Below the pieces are notes generated by a model. That model had not been told where the DNA came from. It saw only the letters and a program-made list of their open reading frames with translations, and searched no databases. From Acidaminococcaceae bacterium (GTDB taxonomy: Bacteria > Bacillota > Negativicutes > Acidaminococcales > Acidaminococcaceae), in NCBI GenBank assembly GCA_017554485.1, contig JAFZIG010000104.1:1-33088 (forward strand): a stretch of 33,088 nt of DNA, read 5' to 3'. Made by a program: the position numbers and the translations under genes. Positions 1 to 7,861 of this stretch are shown here, piece by piece. The number at the start of each line of letters is the position of its first letter. Positions within the stretch are counted from its first letter, which is position 1.

Positions 1-609
<609 letters not shown>

Positions 610-637
610 TTAATGATACAACGAAAACAACTTTACG

Positions 638-664
638 GAAGTGCTGTCAATATTTCAGCGCTTC
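638..664 (-). other. Hairpin in the ilvN-ilvC spacer
   Basis: GAAGTGCTG at 638-646 pairs with CAGCGCTTC at 656-664 (9 bp including one G-T wobble, 9-nt loop). No T-run follows on the minus strand, so it does not look like a terminator. It could be an RNA processing or stability element between the two ilv genes. Seen directly; its role is a guess. Confidence 0.4.
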
Positions 665-719
665 TTTATATTTTATATCCCGGCGTCGGCCGGAATCAAA
701 ATATCTTTACCGGACTGCA

Positions 720-1223
720 TTACATCTTCTTAACGGCATTGGAGCCTCTTGACAGGGAAATCTGCCCGGTACGGGCCATCTCGATAATTTCGTATTCCTT
801 CAGCATCTGCAGCAATGCCTCAATATGGTCTTCCCTGCCGGTGACGCGCATGACCACGGCTCCCGGATTGACGTCTACGATCTTGGCGTGGAATAAATCC
901 GCCAGGTTGGCGATATCCGATAATTCCTGCGTAGAACCCACTTTGACCTTGATCATAGCCAGCTCGTAGCTGATGAACGGCGCTTCATCCAGGTTGACCA
1001 CCTTGATCACGTCGATGAGCCGCGCCAGCTGCAGGATCGCCTGGTTCAGCGCCCGCTGGTCTTCCACGGATACGACGATGTTGATACGGGTCACGTCCGG
1101 TTCTTCGGTATAGCCGGCGTTGATGTACTCAATGTTGATGGCCCTGCGGCTTATAAGGCCGGCCACGTGGGTCAGCACGCCCGGCTTGTTATCGCACAGG
1201 ATTGCCAAATGCTGCTTCATCAT
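720..1223 (-). CDS. ilvN: Acetolactate synthase small (regulatory) subunit
   Basis: This is the regulatory subunit of acetohydroxyacid synthase, which binds branched-chain amino acids and confers feedback inhibition on the catalytic IlvB subunit. The protein (about 167 aa, the usual length) has the N-terminal ACT domain signature HLAILCDNKPGVLTHVAGL (about residues 4-22) and the C-terminal ACT_5-type half. The open frame extends to 1247, but GGGAGG at 1234-1239 lies inside that extension, 10 nt before the ATG at 1223. The start at 1223 (MMKQHLAIL) is therefore preferred; the ATG at 1220 is also possible. No ilvB is next to it: the gene upstream is an unrelated MATE transporter. It heads an ilvN-ilvC unit controlled by the T-box leader. 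Confidence 0.95.
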   Translation of the reverse strand: MMKQHLAILCDNKPGVLTHVAGLISRRAINIEYINAGYTEEPDVTRINIVVSVEDQRALNQAILQLARLIDVIKVVNLDEAPFISYELAMIKVKVGSTQELSDIANLADLFHAKIVDVNPGAVVMRVTGREDHIEALLQMLKEYEIIEMARTGQISLSRGSNAVKKM

Positions 1224-1300
1224 CTCTGCGTTTCCTCCCAAAATCATTGTAATATTAATTATAGCACATTTTCGTTACATATATAAATATAAACATTAAC

Positions 1301-1331
1301 AAAAAACCGTCCCCCAAACAATGAGGGACGG
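1301..1331 (-). terminator. T-box-controlled intrinsic terminator
   Basis: On the minus strand CCGTCCC (1331-1325) pairs with GGGACGG (1313-1307), a perfect 7-bp stem, and TTTTTT follows at 1306-1301. It lies directly downstream of the T-box antiterminator sequence and about 80 nt before ilvN, which is the standard arrangement for T-box attenuation. Confidence 0.92.
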
Positions 1332-1571
1332 ATCATATCCGCGGTACCACCCTGCTTTCCGCCAAAAAACGGACTCTCTGCAACGTACTAACATACGCGT
1401 TTCCTGTAACGTGGAAATGACGCAGGCGCTTACTACGCTTCAGCGCCGGTCCTCAGGGATGATTTTCCTCTGCTCGCCGTCACCGGTTCTCACCACCCAC
1501 CGGCTCTCTGGGACCTGCCGCAGCAGATTACTCTTTCCCGTCATCAGATGTAAGATTATAAAATTAAGATT
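1301..1571 (-). promoter_or_regulatory. T-box leader, isoleucine (AUC) specifier, upstream of ilvN-ilvC
   Basis: The minus strand carries the canonical T-box sequence AGGGTGGTACCGCG (1353-1340), which pairs with the tRNA acceptor end. Upstream, Stem I features are visible in order: an AGTA S-turn-like segment, the AGAGAG bulge, the distal-loop motif GGTGAGAA, then GAAAATCATCCCTGAGG. By comparison with known leaders the specifier codon is ATC at 1463-1461, that is isoleucine. A small Stem II-like helix (GGCGCT/AGCGCC) follows. Uncharged tRNA-Ile should favour the antiterminator and allow ilvN-ilvC transcription. The T-box identity is clear from sequence; the specifier assignment relies on motif alignment and was not folded computationally. 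Confidence 0.95.
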
Positions 1572-1577
1572 AGATAG

Positions 1578-1606
1578 ATTATATGAAAAGAAAAAAAATT
1601 TGTCAA
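1578..1606 (-). promoter_or_regulatory. Consensus sigma-A promoter for the T-box/ilvNC transcript
   Basis: On the minus strand TTGACA (1606-1601) and TATAAT (1583-1578) are separated by exactly 17 bp, a full consensus match. The TGA stop codon of the upstream MATE gene (1605-1603) lies within the -35 hexamer. A start site near 1571 would give a leader of about 350 nt before ilvN. Confidence 0.93.
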
Positions 1607-2958
1607 ATATTTTTTTTCCGGTACAGCCTCTCAAACAGGCGGATAAAATAATGGTAGGCGAAGAAGAGGAAGAAGGAACCGGCTACCCAGGCCACAGGGC
1701 TGGCGTAACAGACGCCCCGGAAGCCCCATCCCCAGTCCGTAGCCAGGAATTTGGCTACCCCCACGCGCATGCTCAGCTCGATCAGGGAGGAAGCCAGGGG
1801 CACCATGCCTACGCCCATGCCCTGCACGGCGCTGCGGTAAATAAACATCTGGCTCAGGAAAAAGTAAAAGGGAACGGAGCAGTTCAGGTACAACAACGCG
1901 TGCTTCACTACATCCGGGTTGCCTTCCTCGATAAAAATACCGATGATGTTCTCGCTGAAAAAGAAAATGAGGATACCGGCGCAGAAGGCGAAGGCCATGG
2001 CGATGAGGGAGCACTTTTTTACGGCGTCCCGGATCCGCTGAAACTGTTTGGCGCCGAAATTCTGGGCGCTGAAGGCCGCCATGGCGATACCAAAAGAGGC
2101 CATGGGCTGCAGAGCCAGCTGCTCTACCCGTATGGCCGCCGTAAAACCGGCGATGGTATTAGGCCCAAATGAATTGGTGATGGACTGGATCAGCAGAATG
2201 CCGACGCCCAAAATGGAAAACTGCCCGGCCATGGGCAGCCCCATTTTTAAATGACTGATGGCAAACCGGGTATCCCAGCCCCAGTCGCTTTTCTTTAAGC
2301 GCAAAATGGGAAAATGCTTCCACATGTAAATGGCGCAGAGAAAAGCGGAAAGCCCCTGGGCCATGACCAGCGCATAGGCGGAGCCGGGCACCCCGAGACC
2401 GAATTTCAAAATGAACAGCAGGGCCAGTCCCACATTAATGATGGTCGCGAAAACCAGGAAGTATACTGGCGTCTTGCTGTCGCCTAACGCCCGCAGCACC
2501 GCCGAAAAAAAGTTGTAGGCCATCATGGCCCAAAGGCCTTCGGCCACAATGAGGATATAACTGCGGGTATCCTGGTACAAAATTTCCGGCAGGTTCATCA
2601 GCCGCAGCAGCGGGTCGATTATGATATGCATACCAACAGCCAGGATGAGTACCGCAATCACGCAAATCCGCAGGCTCATGGCCACGCTGCGCCGCATGGT
2701 GTCCAGATCTCTGGCGCCGAAGAACTGGCCCGTCAGGACGTTTAACCCGTTGGACAGGCCCATGGTGACCATCACCAGCAGCATAAAAATAGGCGCGGCC
2801 GCCCCTACCGAAGCCAGCGCATTGACTCCGATGGTACGGCCTACAATGATAATATCCGATATGCTGTACATCTGCTGGAAAATATTGCCGATGATCAGCG
2901 GTATCATAAATGTCAGCAGCAGTTTCAGGGAATTCCCCGATGTCATGCTTTTTTCCAT
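1603..2958 (-). CDS. MATE family efflux transporter
   Basis: A 451-aa integral membrane protein of the multidrug and toxic compound extrusion (NorM/DinF-like) family, which exports cationic or other small molecules in exchange for Na+ or H+. The N-terminal stretch with PLIIGNIFQQMYSISDIIIVGR is typical of this family. The length matches about 12 membrane helices in two homologous halves. The last residues, RLFERLYRKKNI, are basic and probably cytoplasmic. A weak AAGG precedes the ATG at 2958. It follows the PHP gene on the same strand by 62 bp, so co-transcription is possible. The substrate cannot be inferred from sequence. Confidence 0.92.
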   Translation of the reverse strand: MEKSMTSGNSLKLLLTFMIPLIIGNIFQQMYSISDIIIVGRTIGVNALASVGAAAPIFMLLVMVTMGLSNGLNVLTGQFFGARDLDTMRRSVAMSLRICVIAVLILAVGMHIIIDPLLRLMNLPEILYQDTRSYILIVAEGLWAMMAYNFFSAVLRALGDSKTPVYFLVFATIINVGLALLFILKFGLGVPGSAYALVMAQGLSAFLCAIYMWKHFPILRLKKSDWGWDTRFAISHLKMGLPMAGQFSILGVGILLIQSITNSFGPNTIAGFTAAIRVEQLALQPMASFGIAMAAFSAQNFGAKQFQRIRDAVKKCSLIAMAFAFCAGILIFFFSENIIGIFIEEGNPDVVKHALLYLNCSVPFYFFLSQMFIYRSAVQGMGVGMVPLASSLIELSMRVGVAKFLATDWGWGFRGVCYASPVAWVAGSFFLFFAYHYFIRLFERLYRKKNI

Positions 2959-3020
2959 GTGTAGTACCTTGCGTAAGAATTTCAGAAAACGTTACAGGCA
3001 AGCCAAACGTTCTTTGCTTA

Positions 3021-3797
3021 TCAATTTACAATGTCTAAAATCATTTTTCTTTCTTTAAAATACACCGGCTGCAGCTCCGCTTCCTTTGCCATAGCCACCG
3101 CAACGGCAAGCCTGCGGCCCACGTGTTCCGTGTAATGGGCGTCGCTGCCCAGAGTACAGTACACGCCGCCTAATTCTTTATACCGTTTGTACAACGGCAA
3201 CAGTGATTGAATCGCTTCCGCCGATTCCAGTCGCCGGGTATTGATCTCAATGGGCTTGTTCTTTTCAATCAAAATCCTAAAGAGCTTGTCCCATTCCTGC
3301 TGGTTTTCTTCCATATGGAACTCTTTATCCGCATAGGGCCAGTACCGGCAAATGTAATCGATGTGGCCGAAGGCGTCAAAATTGTCGTGTCGCTCTACGG
3401 AAAGGATGCTGTCCCGGAGAAAATCGTGCATGGTTTCTTCTTTCGACAGGCCTTTGTAAGTGGTCCCTTCATACAGGTCCAGCCGGTTCATCATGTGGAT
3501 GGAACCGATGACAAAATCAAAGGGGTAACCTTCCGGAACTTTATTTTCTTTTTCCGCCAGATGGGGCTGCATGCCCACCTCGATACCCAGCAACACCCTG
3601 TCGCTGCGCAAAGAGAAATTCTGTTTAAAATAAGCGTCCCGGTCAAACAAAAACTGTTCCGGGTTGGTAGGATACTCGTAATCCCAGTGCTCAGTAATAA
3701 TGATCCCGATGCCCAGCTTTTCTGCCGTAACCGCAGCCTGCGCCAAAGTCATCTTCGAGTCACAGGAAAACTCGCAATGGTTGTGTGTGTCAAACAT
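3021..3797 (-). CDS. PHP-domain phosphoesterase, histidinol-phosphatase (HisK/HisJ)-like
   Basis: A 258-aa protein of the polymerase-and-histidinol-phosphatase fold, with metal-binding motifs in the expected order: DTHNH (3-7), TEHWD (35-39), GIEVG (71-75), SIHMM (99-103), GHIDY (144-148) and SDAH (218-221). The probable reaction is hydrolysis of histidinol phosphate to histidinol. However, stand-alone PHP proteins act on several phosphate esters and there is no his gene nearby, so the substrate is left open. An AAGGA sequence 9 nt before the ATG at 3797 supports the start. It lies between ychF and the MATE gene, all on the minus strand. Confidence 0.85.
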   Translation of the reverse strand: MFDTHNHCEFSCDSKMTLAQAAVTAEKLGIGIIITEHWDYEYPTNPEQFLFDRDAYFKQNFSLRSDRVLLGIEVGMQPHLAEKENKVPEGYPFDFVIGSIHMMNRLDLYEGTTYKGLSKEETMHDFLRDSILSVERHDNFDAFGHIDYICRYWPYADKEFHMEENQQEWDKLFRILIEKNKPIEINTRRLESAEAIQSLLPLYKRYKELGGVYCTLGSDAHYTEHVGRRLAVAVAMAKEAELQPVYFKERKMILDIVN

Positions 3798-3867
3798 GGT
3801 TCTTTGTCCTTGTATAGCAAATTACTGAATGATTAAATGAAATTTAAGATAGACAAACCTGCAAACC

Positions 3868-4974
3868 TTATACGTTAAAACGAAATTCCACCACGTCCCC
3901 GTCCTGCATTACGTAGTCCTTGCCTTCCAGGCGCACCAGGCCTTTTTCCCGGGCCGCGGTCTTGCTGCCGCATTTTACCAGGTCATCATAAGAAACAATT
4001 TCCGCTTTAATAAAACCTTTTTCAAAATCCGTATGGATCTTGCCGGCAGCCTGTGGCGCTTTCGTGCCGATGTTGATGGTCCAGGCCCGGCTTTCGATCT
4101 CACCGGCGGTGAGGTAGGTCTGCAACCCCAACAGTTTAAAGCCCGCCTTAATGAGCCGGTTCAGTCCGGCTTCCGTCAGGCCTTCCATTTCCAGATATTC
4201 TTTGGCTTCCTCTTCCGGCAGCTCTGCAATCTCCGCTTCCACTTTGGCCGAAATGGTCACGACTTCCGCATGCTCCTGGGCCGCGAACTCCTGCACTGCT
4301 TTCACATGGGGGTTGCCACTGGCGTCGGCGGCTTCGCTTTCCGCCACGTTGCAGACGTAGATGATAGGTTTGCGGGTCAGAAGGTGCAGATCATAGAGCG
4401 CTGCCTCTTCCTCTGGGGTGAACTCCATCCGGCGGGCAGGTACGATATCCTCCAGCCCTTTCGCCACTCGTTCCAGCAGCGCCTGTTCCGCCACGGCTTT
4501 TTTATCGTGGGCTTTCAGCAGCTTTTCCACTTTTTTCATGCGGTTGCTGATGGTGTCGATATCCGCCAGGCACAGCTCCGTGTCGATGATCTGGATATCC
4601 CGCACCGGATCTATGGAACCTTCCACATGGGTCACGTTTTCATCTTCAAAACAACGTACCACTTCCGCGATGGCGTCGGTGTTACGGATATGGCTCAGGA
4701 ACTGGTTGCCCAGGCCTTCGCCCTTGGATGCGCCTTTCACCAGCCCCGCGATGTCTACAAAGTGCATGATGGCCGGCGTGATCTTTCTGGAATTAAACAT
4801 TTTGGCCAGCACTTCCAGCCGTTCGTCCGGAACGGCTACCACGCCTTCATTGGGCTCAATGGTGCAGAAGGGGTAATTAGCCGCTTCGGCCCCGGCTTTG
4901 GTGATGGCATTGAACAGTGTGCTTTTGCCTACGTTGGGCAGCCCGACGATGCCTACGTCTAAATTCGTGCTCAC
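3868..4974 (-). CDS. ychF: Redox-regulated ATPase/GTP-binding protein YchF (OLA1 family)
   Basis: A 368-aa Obg-family P-loop protein that associates with ribosomes and is linked to stress responses; family members prefer ATP. G1 is GLPNVGKST (11-19), G3 is DIAG (74-77), and the G4 position reads NVAE (209-212), the NxxE variant that explains relaxed GTP specificity in this family. The C-terminal TGS domain includes the stretch after LQTYLTAGEIESRAW and ends in VEFRFNV. The start codon is GTG at 4974, with GGAGAG about 7 nt upstream. The promoter at 5058-5086 and the foldback repeat at 5093-5264 lie directly upstream. Confidence 0.97.
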   Translation of the reverse strand: MSTNLDVGIVGLPNVGKSTLFNAITKAGAEAANYPFCTIEPNEGVVAVPDERLEVLAKMFNSRKITPAIMHFVDIAGLVKGASKGEGLGNQFLSHIRNTDAIAEVVRCFEDENVTHVEGSIDPVRDIQIIDTELCLADIDTISNRMKKVEKLLKAHDKKAVAEQALLERVAKGLEDIVPARRMEFTPEEEAALYDLHLLTRKPIIYVCNVAESEAADASGNPHVKAVQEFAAQEHAEVVTISAKVEAEIAELPEEEAKEYLEMEGLTEAGLNRLIKAGFKLLGLQTYLTAGEIESRAWTINIGTKAPQAAGKIHTDFEKGFIKAEIVSYDDLVKCGSKTAAREKGLVRLEGKDYVMQDGDVVEFRFNV

Positions 4975-5057
4975 GGTGATCTCTCCTTTTATTTTTCAAC
5001 GTACTGCATTTATCTGTTTTTGATTATTATTTATAGTTGTTTAAAAGCTGTTGTATT

Positions 5058-5086
5058 ATTATATCACAAGGAAAAAGCTTAGGCAA
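5058..5086 (-). promoter_or_regulatory. Predicted ychF promoter
   Basis: On the minus strand TTGCCT (5086-5081) and a perfect TATAAT (5063-5058) are separated by 17 bp. The -35 box matches consensus at 4 of 6 positions. The promoter begins 6 bp from the left end of the long inverted repeat. Confidence 0.75.
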
Positions 5087-5092
5087 AAGATA

Positions 5093-5264
5093 AGCGGTGG
5101 GCAAGGCATAAGCAAAACATAGGAAACGATTGCGTAATTTTATGAGATGAAATTCGCCGTCGTGGCGAGGCTGTCTGAGGGCGAAGCCCGAGTTCCGAAG
5201 CCACAGGTGAATGAATCCATAAAACAGCAATCGTTGACGTTTTTGCGATGCCTTGCCCACCGCT
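5093..5264. repeat. 172-bp imperfect foldback (long inverted repeat), possible MITE or structured intergenic element
   Basis: The ends AGCGGTGGGCAAGGCAT (5093-5109) and ATGCCTTGCCCACCGCT (5248-5264) are perfect 17-bp inverted repeats. Pairing continues inward with interruptions: GCAAAA with TTTTGC, AACGATTGC with GCAATCGTT, TTTTATG with CATAAAA, and GTGGC with GCCAC. A central GGGC-GAA-GCCC hairpin closes the structure. The whole segment can therefore fold as one long hairpin on either strand. It fills most of the 310-bp ychF-ZIP spacer. No target-site duplication is obvious, and only one copy is seen in this window. The only frame across it gives a low-complexity, implausible protein, so it is treated as non-coding. 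Confidence 0.85.
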
Positions 5265-5284
5265 GAAATTTCTTTTGTAGTTCC

Positions 5285-6070
5285 TTACCCCAATGCCACG
5301 TCAAGCACCATCATCAAAGAAAACCCCATGGCAAACGCTATGGCCCCGATATCCGAATGCTGTCCCTGACTCATTTCCGGTATCAGTTCTTCTACCACCA
5401 CATACAGCATGGTCCCGGCGGCGAATCCTTGAAAATACGGCAGGAACGGCACCACGTAGCTGACTGCCATAATCGTCAGAAAGGTTCCGATGGGTTCCAC
5501 GATACCGGACAGGCTTCCATACAGGAACGCTTTTGCATTACTTACCCTTTCTGCCCGCAACGGCAGGGAAATAATGGCGCCTTCCGGGAAGTTCTGGATC
5601 GCGATGCCTAAGGCCAGCGCCAGCGCGCCGGTCTGGGTAATGCCGCTGACCATTTGGGAAAGCAGGCCGGCATAGACAACACCTACGGCCATTCCTTCCG
5701 GTATATTGTGCAGCGTCACGGCCAGTACCAGCTTTACCGTACGGGAAAGGGAACTGGACAGACCTTCGGATTCTTTGCTTTCCCTGTGCAGATGGGGAAT
5801 GATATGATCCAACAGCAGGATAAACAGCACGCCGAACCAAAACCCGATAAGGGCCGGAAGAAAAGCCAGTTTATCCATTGCTTTTGACTGCTCCATCGCC
5901 GGGATGATCAGACTCCAGATGGAAGCAGCGACCATGACGCCGGCGGCAAATCCCGTAAAGGCGCGTTCCACTTTCCAGTGCAGGTTGCCGCGAACAAAAA
6001 ACACGCAGCCGGCCCCCAACATAGTTCCCAAAAAAGGAATCAGGAGGGCTTGTATCATTTCTATTGGCAT
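5285..6070 (-). CDS. ZIP family divalent metal transporter
   Basis: A 261-aa membrane protein of the ZIP (ZupT/GufA-like) family that imports Zn2+, Fe2+ or related metals. The two metal-site helices are visible: HNIPEG (121-126) in the fourth and QNFPEG (159-164) in the fifth transmembrane segment. Further conserved acidic residues occur at VEP (190-192) and EELIPE (227-232). The region after DHIIPHLHRESKE, between helices, is His-rich as in many ZIP proteins. ATG at 6070 is preceded by GAGGT 7 nt upstream. It has its own predicted promoter, and the foldback repeat lies just past its stop codon. Metal specificity is not determined. Confidence 0.93.
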   Translation of the reverse strand: MPIEMIQALLIPFLGTMLGAGCVFFVRGNLHWKVERAFTGFAAGVMVAASIWSLIIPAMEQSKAMDKLAFLPALIGFWFGVLFILLLDHIIPHLHRESKESEGLSSSLSRTVKLVLAVTLHNIPEGMAVGVVYAGLLSQMVSGITQTGALALALGIAIQNFPEGAIISLPLRAERVSNAKAFLYGSLSGIVEPIGTFLTIMAVSYVVPFLPYFQGFAAGTMLYVVVEELIPEMSQGQHSDIGAIAFAMGFSLMMVLDVALG

Positions 6071-6099
6071 AATTTACCTCGTTCTGCAATTATGTGCTA

Positions 6100-6128
6100 A
6101 TTATACCCAATTTTTATGACAAGGTAAA
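6100..6128 (-). promoter_or_regulatory. Predicted promoter of the ZIP transporter
   Basis: On the minus strand TTTACC (6128-6123), a 17-bp spacer and a perfect TATAAT (6105-6100). The transcript would begin about 25 nt before the ATG. No obvious metal-regulator palindrome was recognised. Confidence 0.7.
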
Positions 6129-6167
6129 TAGTTTTTCCCTTTTCAAGCGTTCAAACTGTTTACATGC

Positions 6168-6200
6168 AAAAGCAGGCGCCCTCTTTTAGAGCGCCTGCCT
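6168..6200 (-). terminator. Intrinsic terminator after the CBS-ACT/DUF951 pair
   Basis: GCAGGCGC (6172-6179) pairs with GCGCCTGC (6191-6198), and a TTTT tract follows on the minus strand. It sits 7 bp past the DUF951 stop codon. The A/T-flanked stem is nearly symmetric, so weak bidirectional action is possible. Confidence 0.88.
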
Positions 6201-6206
6201 TAAAAT

Positions 6207-6407
6207 TTACTTTTCTTCTTTCGGCAAAATTTCCCGCATCGCTTTTACAAACTTGGTCCGGGGCATCATCACATGATGGCCGCAGCCGCAGCAGCGAAGC
6301 CCGAAGTCCATGCCTGTGCGGGTAATTTCCCAGTTGGAGGAACCGCAGGGATGGTTTTTTTTCATCCGCACGATATCGCCCACATTAAAGGTTTTTTGTT
6401 CAATCAT
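6207..6407 (-). CDS. DUF951 family small protein
   Basis: A 66-aa protein matching the DUF951 pattern of Firmicutes: a GDIVRMKK strand, HPCGSSNWEI (19-28) and the cysteine cluster LRCCGCGHHVMMPR (37-50). The cysteines at 21, 39, 40 and 42 with the following histidines suggest a metal-binding or nucleic-acid-binding fold. The family has no assigned function. The ATG at 6407 begins 1 bp after the stop of the CBS-ACT gene, so the two are almost certainly co-transcribed and translationally coupled. The terminator at 6168-6200 closes the unit. Confidence 0.88.
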   Translation of the reverse strand: MIEQKTFNVGDIVRMKKNHPCGSSNWEITRTGMDFGLRCCGCGHHVMMPRTKFVKAMREILPKEEK

Positions 6408-6408
6408 T

Positions 6409-7068
6409 TTATTTCCCTTTGATGGTGGAAATATTGGTCACGTTAAAACCAGCTTCCCGGATTTCTTCCACGATGCCTAAACCAACCTGGGAAAGATCCG
6501 CTGTAATCGTCACTTCCGCCTCACCCTGTACTTTTGAAGTACTGGTGACGCAGGAAATAATATTAATGCCGCGGTCAGCAAACATCTTCGCGATTTCCGC
6601 CAGCACACCCGGCTTATCCGAAGCATCGAGGGTGATCCGGGACGAAGATTTGCCCAAGCCGAAAATATCTACCAGGGCACGGAATACGTCGCTGTCCGTC
6701 ACGATGCCGCACAGATTGTTTTCTTCATCCATAACGGGAACCGAAGCGATATGATCCTGATACATCAGGGCGGCAACGTCTGCCAGATCCGCTGTTGCGT
6801 AAACCGTTTTCACGTTGTGGGTCATCACATCTTTCACCTTGATACGGCTCAGCAGATAGGATGCTTCGTAACGGGAAAGAGTACTGGCTTCTGAAGGAGA
6901 CGCCAGCTTCACATCCCTGTCCGTGATGATGCCCACAACCTGGCCTGCGTCGTTCAAAACCGGTACCCGGCGAAGATTGTCATCGCTCATCAGGCCCTGG
7001 AGCTCCAGCAGGGTCTGGTTCTGGTTGATCGTATACACATGCGGCGTCATGATATCTTTTACAAGCAT
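6409..7068 (-). CDS. Tandem CBS-domain protein with C-terminal ACT domain (AcuB-like)
   Basis: A 219-aa soluble protein. Two CBS repeats occupy about residues 1-130 (MLVKDIMTPHVYTI ... VPVLNDAGQVVGIITDRDV, then VKDVMTHNVKTV ... VPVMDEENNLCGIVTDSDV). An ACT domain follows (RITLDASDKPGVLAEIAKMF ... to the C terminus). CBS pairs usually bind adenine nucleotides and ACT domains bind amino acids, so the protein is likely a sensor, but its partner is unknown. The resemblance to AcuB is in domain order only; no acuA or acuC is present. ATG at 7068 has GGGAGG 8 nt upstream. It lies 78 bp downstream of livF in the same direction, which makes a link with branched-chain amino-acid uptake attractive but unproven. 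Confidence 0.88.
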   Translation of the reverse strand: MLVKDIMTPHVYTINQNQTLLELQGLMSDDNLRRVPVLNDAGQVVGIITDRDVKLASPSEASTLSRYEASYLLSRIKVKDVMTHNVKTVYATADLADVAALMYQDHIASVPVMDEENNLCGIVTDSDVFRALVDIFGLGKSSSRITLDASDKPGVLAEIAKMFADRGINIISCVTSTSKVQGEAEVTITADLSQVGLGIVEEIREAGFNVTNISTIKGK

Positions 7069-7095
7069 AATTACAACCTCCCTTAACAGAATTGT

Positions 7096-7123
7096 ATTAT
7101 GATTAAGTTTTGCACAAAGTCAA
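7096..7123 (-). promoter_or_regulatory. Predicted promoter for the CBS-ACT/DUF951 unit
   Basis: On the minus strand TTGACT (7123-7118), a 16-bp spacer and CATAAT (7101-7096). It falls in the spacer after livF, where no terminator is visible, so the unit may be transcribed both from here and by read-through from the liv operon. Confidence 0.6.
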
Positions 7124-7146
7124 TGCCGATTATATGGTTTCCGGCA

Positions 7147-7857
7147 TCAGCCGCCCAGATAGGCTTTCTGCACCGCCTCGCTGTTCAGCAGCTCCTTGCC
7201 GGTGCCTTCCAGCGTGATGTTGCCAGTTTCCAATACATAGGCCTTGTCAGCGATGGACAGGGCCATTCTCGCGTTCTGCTCAACCAGCAGGACGGTGGTT
7301 CCGCTGGCATTGATTTCTTTAATAATATTAAAAATTTCCGTTACCAGCAGCGGCGCCAGGCCCATGGACGGTTCGTCCATCAGCATCAGCTTGGGACGGC
7401 TCATCAGCGCCCGGCCCATAGCCAGCATCTGCTGTTCACCGCCGGACAGGGTGCCCGCGATCTGGTCCTTCCGTTCCAGCAGCCGGGGAAATTTGGTGAA
7501 GACGTCCGTCATGTCCTTGTTAATCTCTTCTTTGTCCTCCCGAAGATAGGCGCCCAGTTCCAGATTTTCCATGACTGTCATATTCGCGAACACATGACGG
7601 CCTTCCGGCACCTGGCTCAGGCCCAGACCCACGATACGGTGGGCCGGCCGGCCGGTGATGTCCTGACCTTCAAAGAGGATCTTCCCGGTCTTGGGTTTCA
7701 GCAGCCCGGAAATCGTGTGCAGCGTAGTGGATTTCCCCGCGCCGTTGGATCCGATCAGGGTGGTAATACCGCCTTTGGCTACAGAGAGGCTGATGCCTTT
7801 GATTGCATGGATAGCACCATAATATACATTGATGTTATCAACTGTCAGCATGTCCAT
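7147..7857 (-). CDS. livF: Branched-chain amino-acid ABC transporter, ATP-binding protein LivF
   Basis: One of two cytoplasmic ATPases of the Liv importer. The 236-aa protein shows Walker A GSNGAGKST, the ABC signature LSGGEQQ and Walker B LMLMDEPSMGLAP, the last typical of LivF. The open frame extends to 7917 inside livG, but GGGGAGGTG lies just upstream of the ATG at 7857 (MDMLTVDNINVYYGA). That start leaves a 4-bp gap after livG and gives the normal family length. It is the last gene of livKHMGF. Confidence 0.96.
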   Translation of the reverse strand: MDMLTVDNINVYYGAIHAIKGISLSVAKGGITTLIGSNGAGKSTTLHTISGLLKPKTGKILFEGQDITGRPAHRIVGLGLSQVPEGRHVFANMTVMENLELGAYLREDKEEINKDMTDVFTKFPRLLERKDQIAGTLSGGEQQMLAMGRALMSRPKLMLMDEPSMGLAPLLVTEIFNIIKEINASGTTVLLVEQNARMALSIADKAYVLETGNITLEGTGKELLNSEAVQKAYLGG

Positions 7858-7861
7858 ACGA

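Noticed and set aside
1321..2172. 283-codon open frame on the plus strand over the T-box and the MATE gene
   Set aside because: It covers the complement of the T-box leader and the 3' half of a clear MATE gene, has no ribosome site and no recognisable protein pattern.
4033..4962. 309-codon open frame on the plus strand
   Set aside because: It is exactly antisense to ychF, lies across all its conserved motifs, and its translation is rich in Phe/His/Gln without domain features; a codon-bias shadow.
5027..5260. 77-codon open frame spanning the foldback repeat
   Set aside because: It runs through the inverted repeat and the ychF promoter, has no ribosome site, and its composition looks like translated palindrome.
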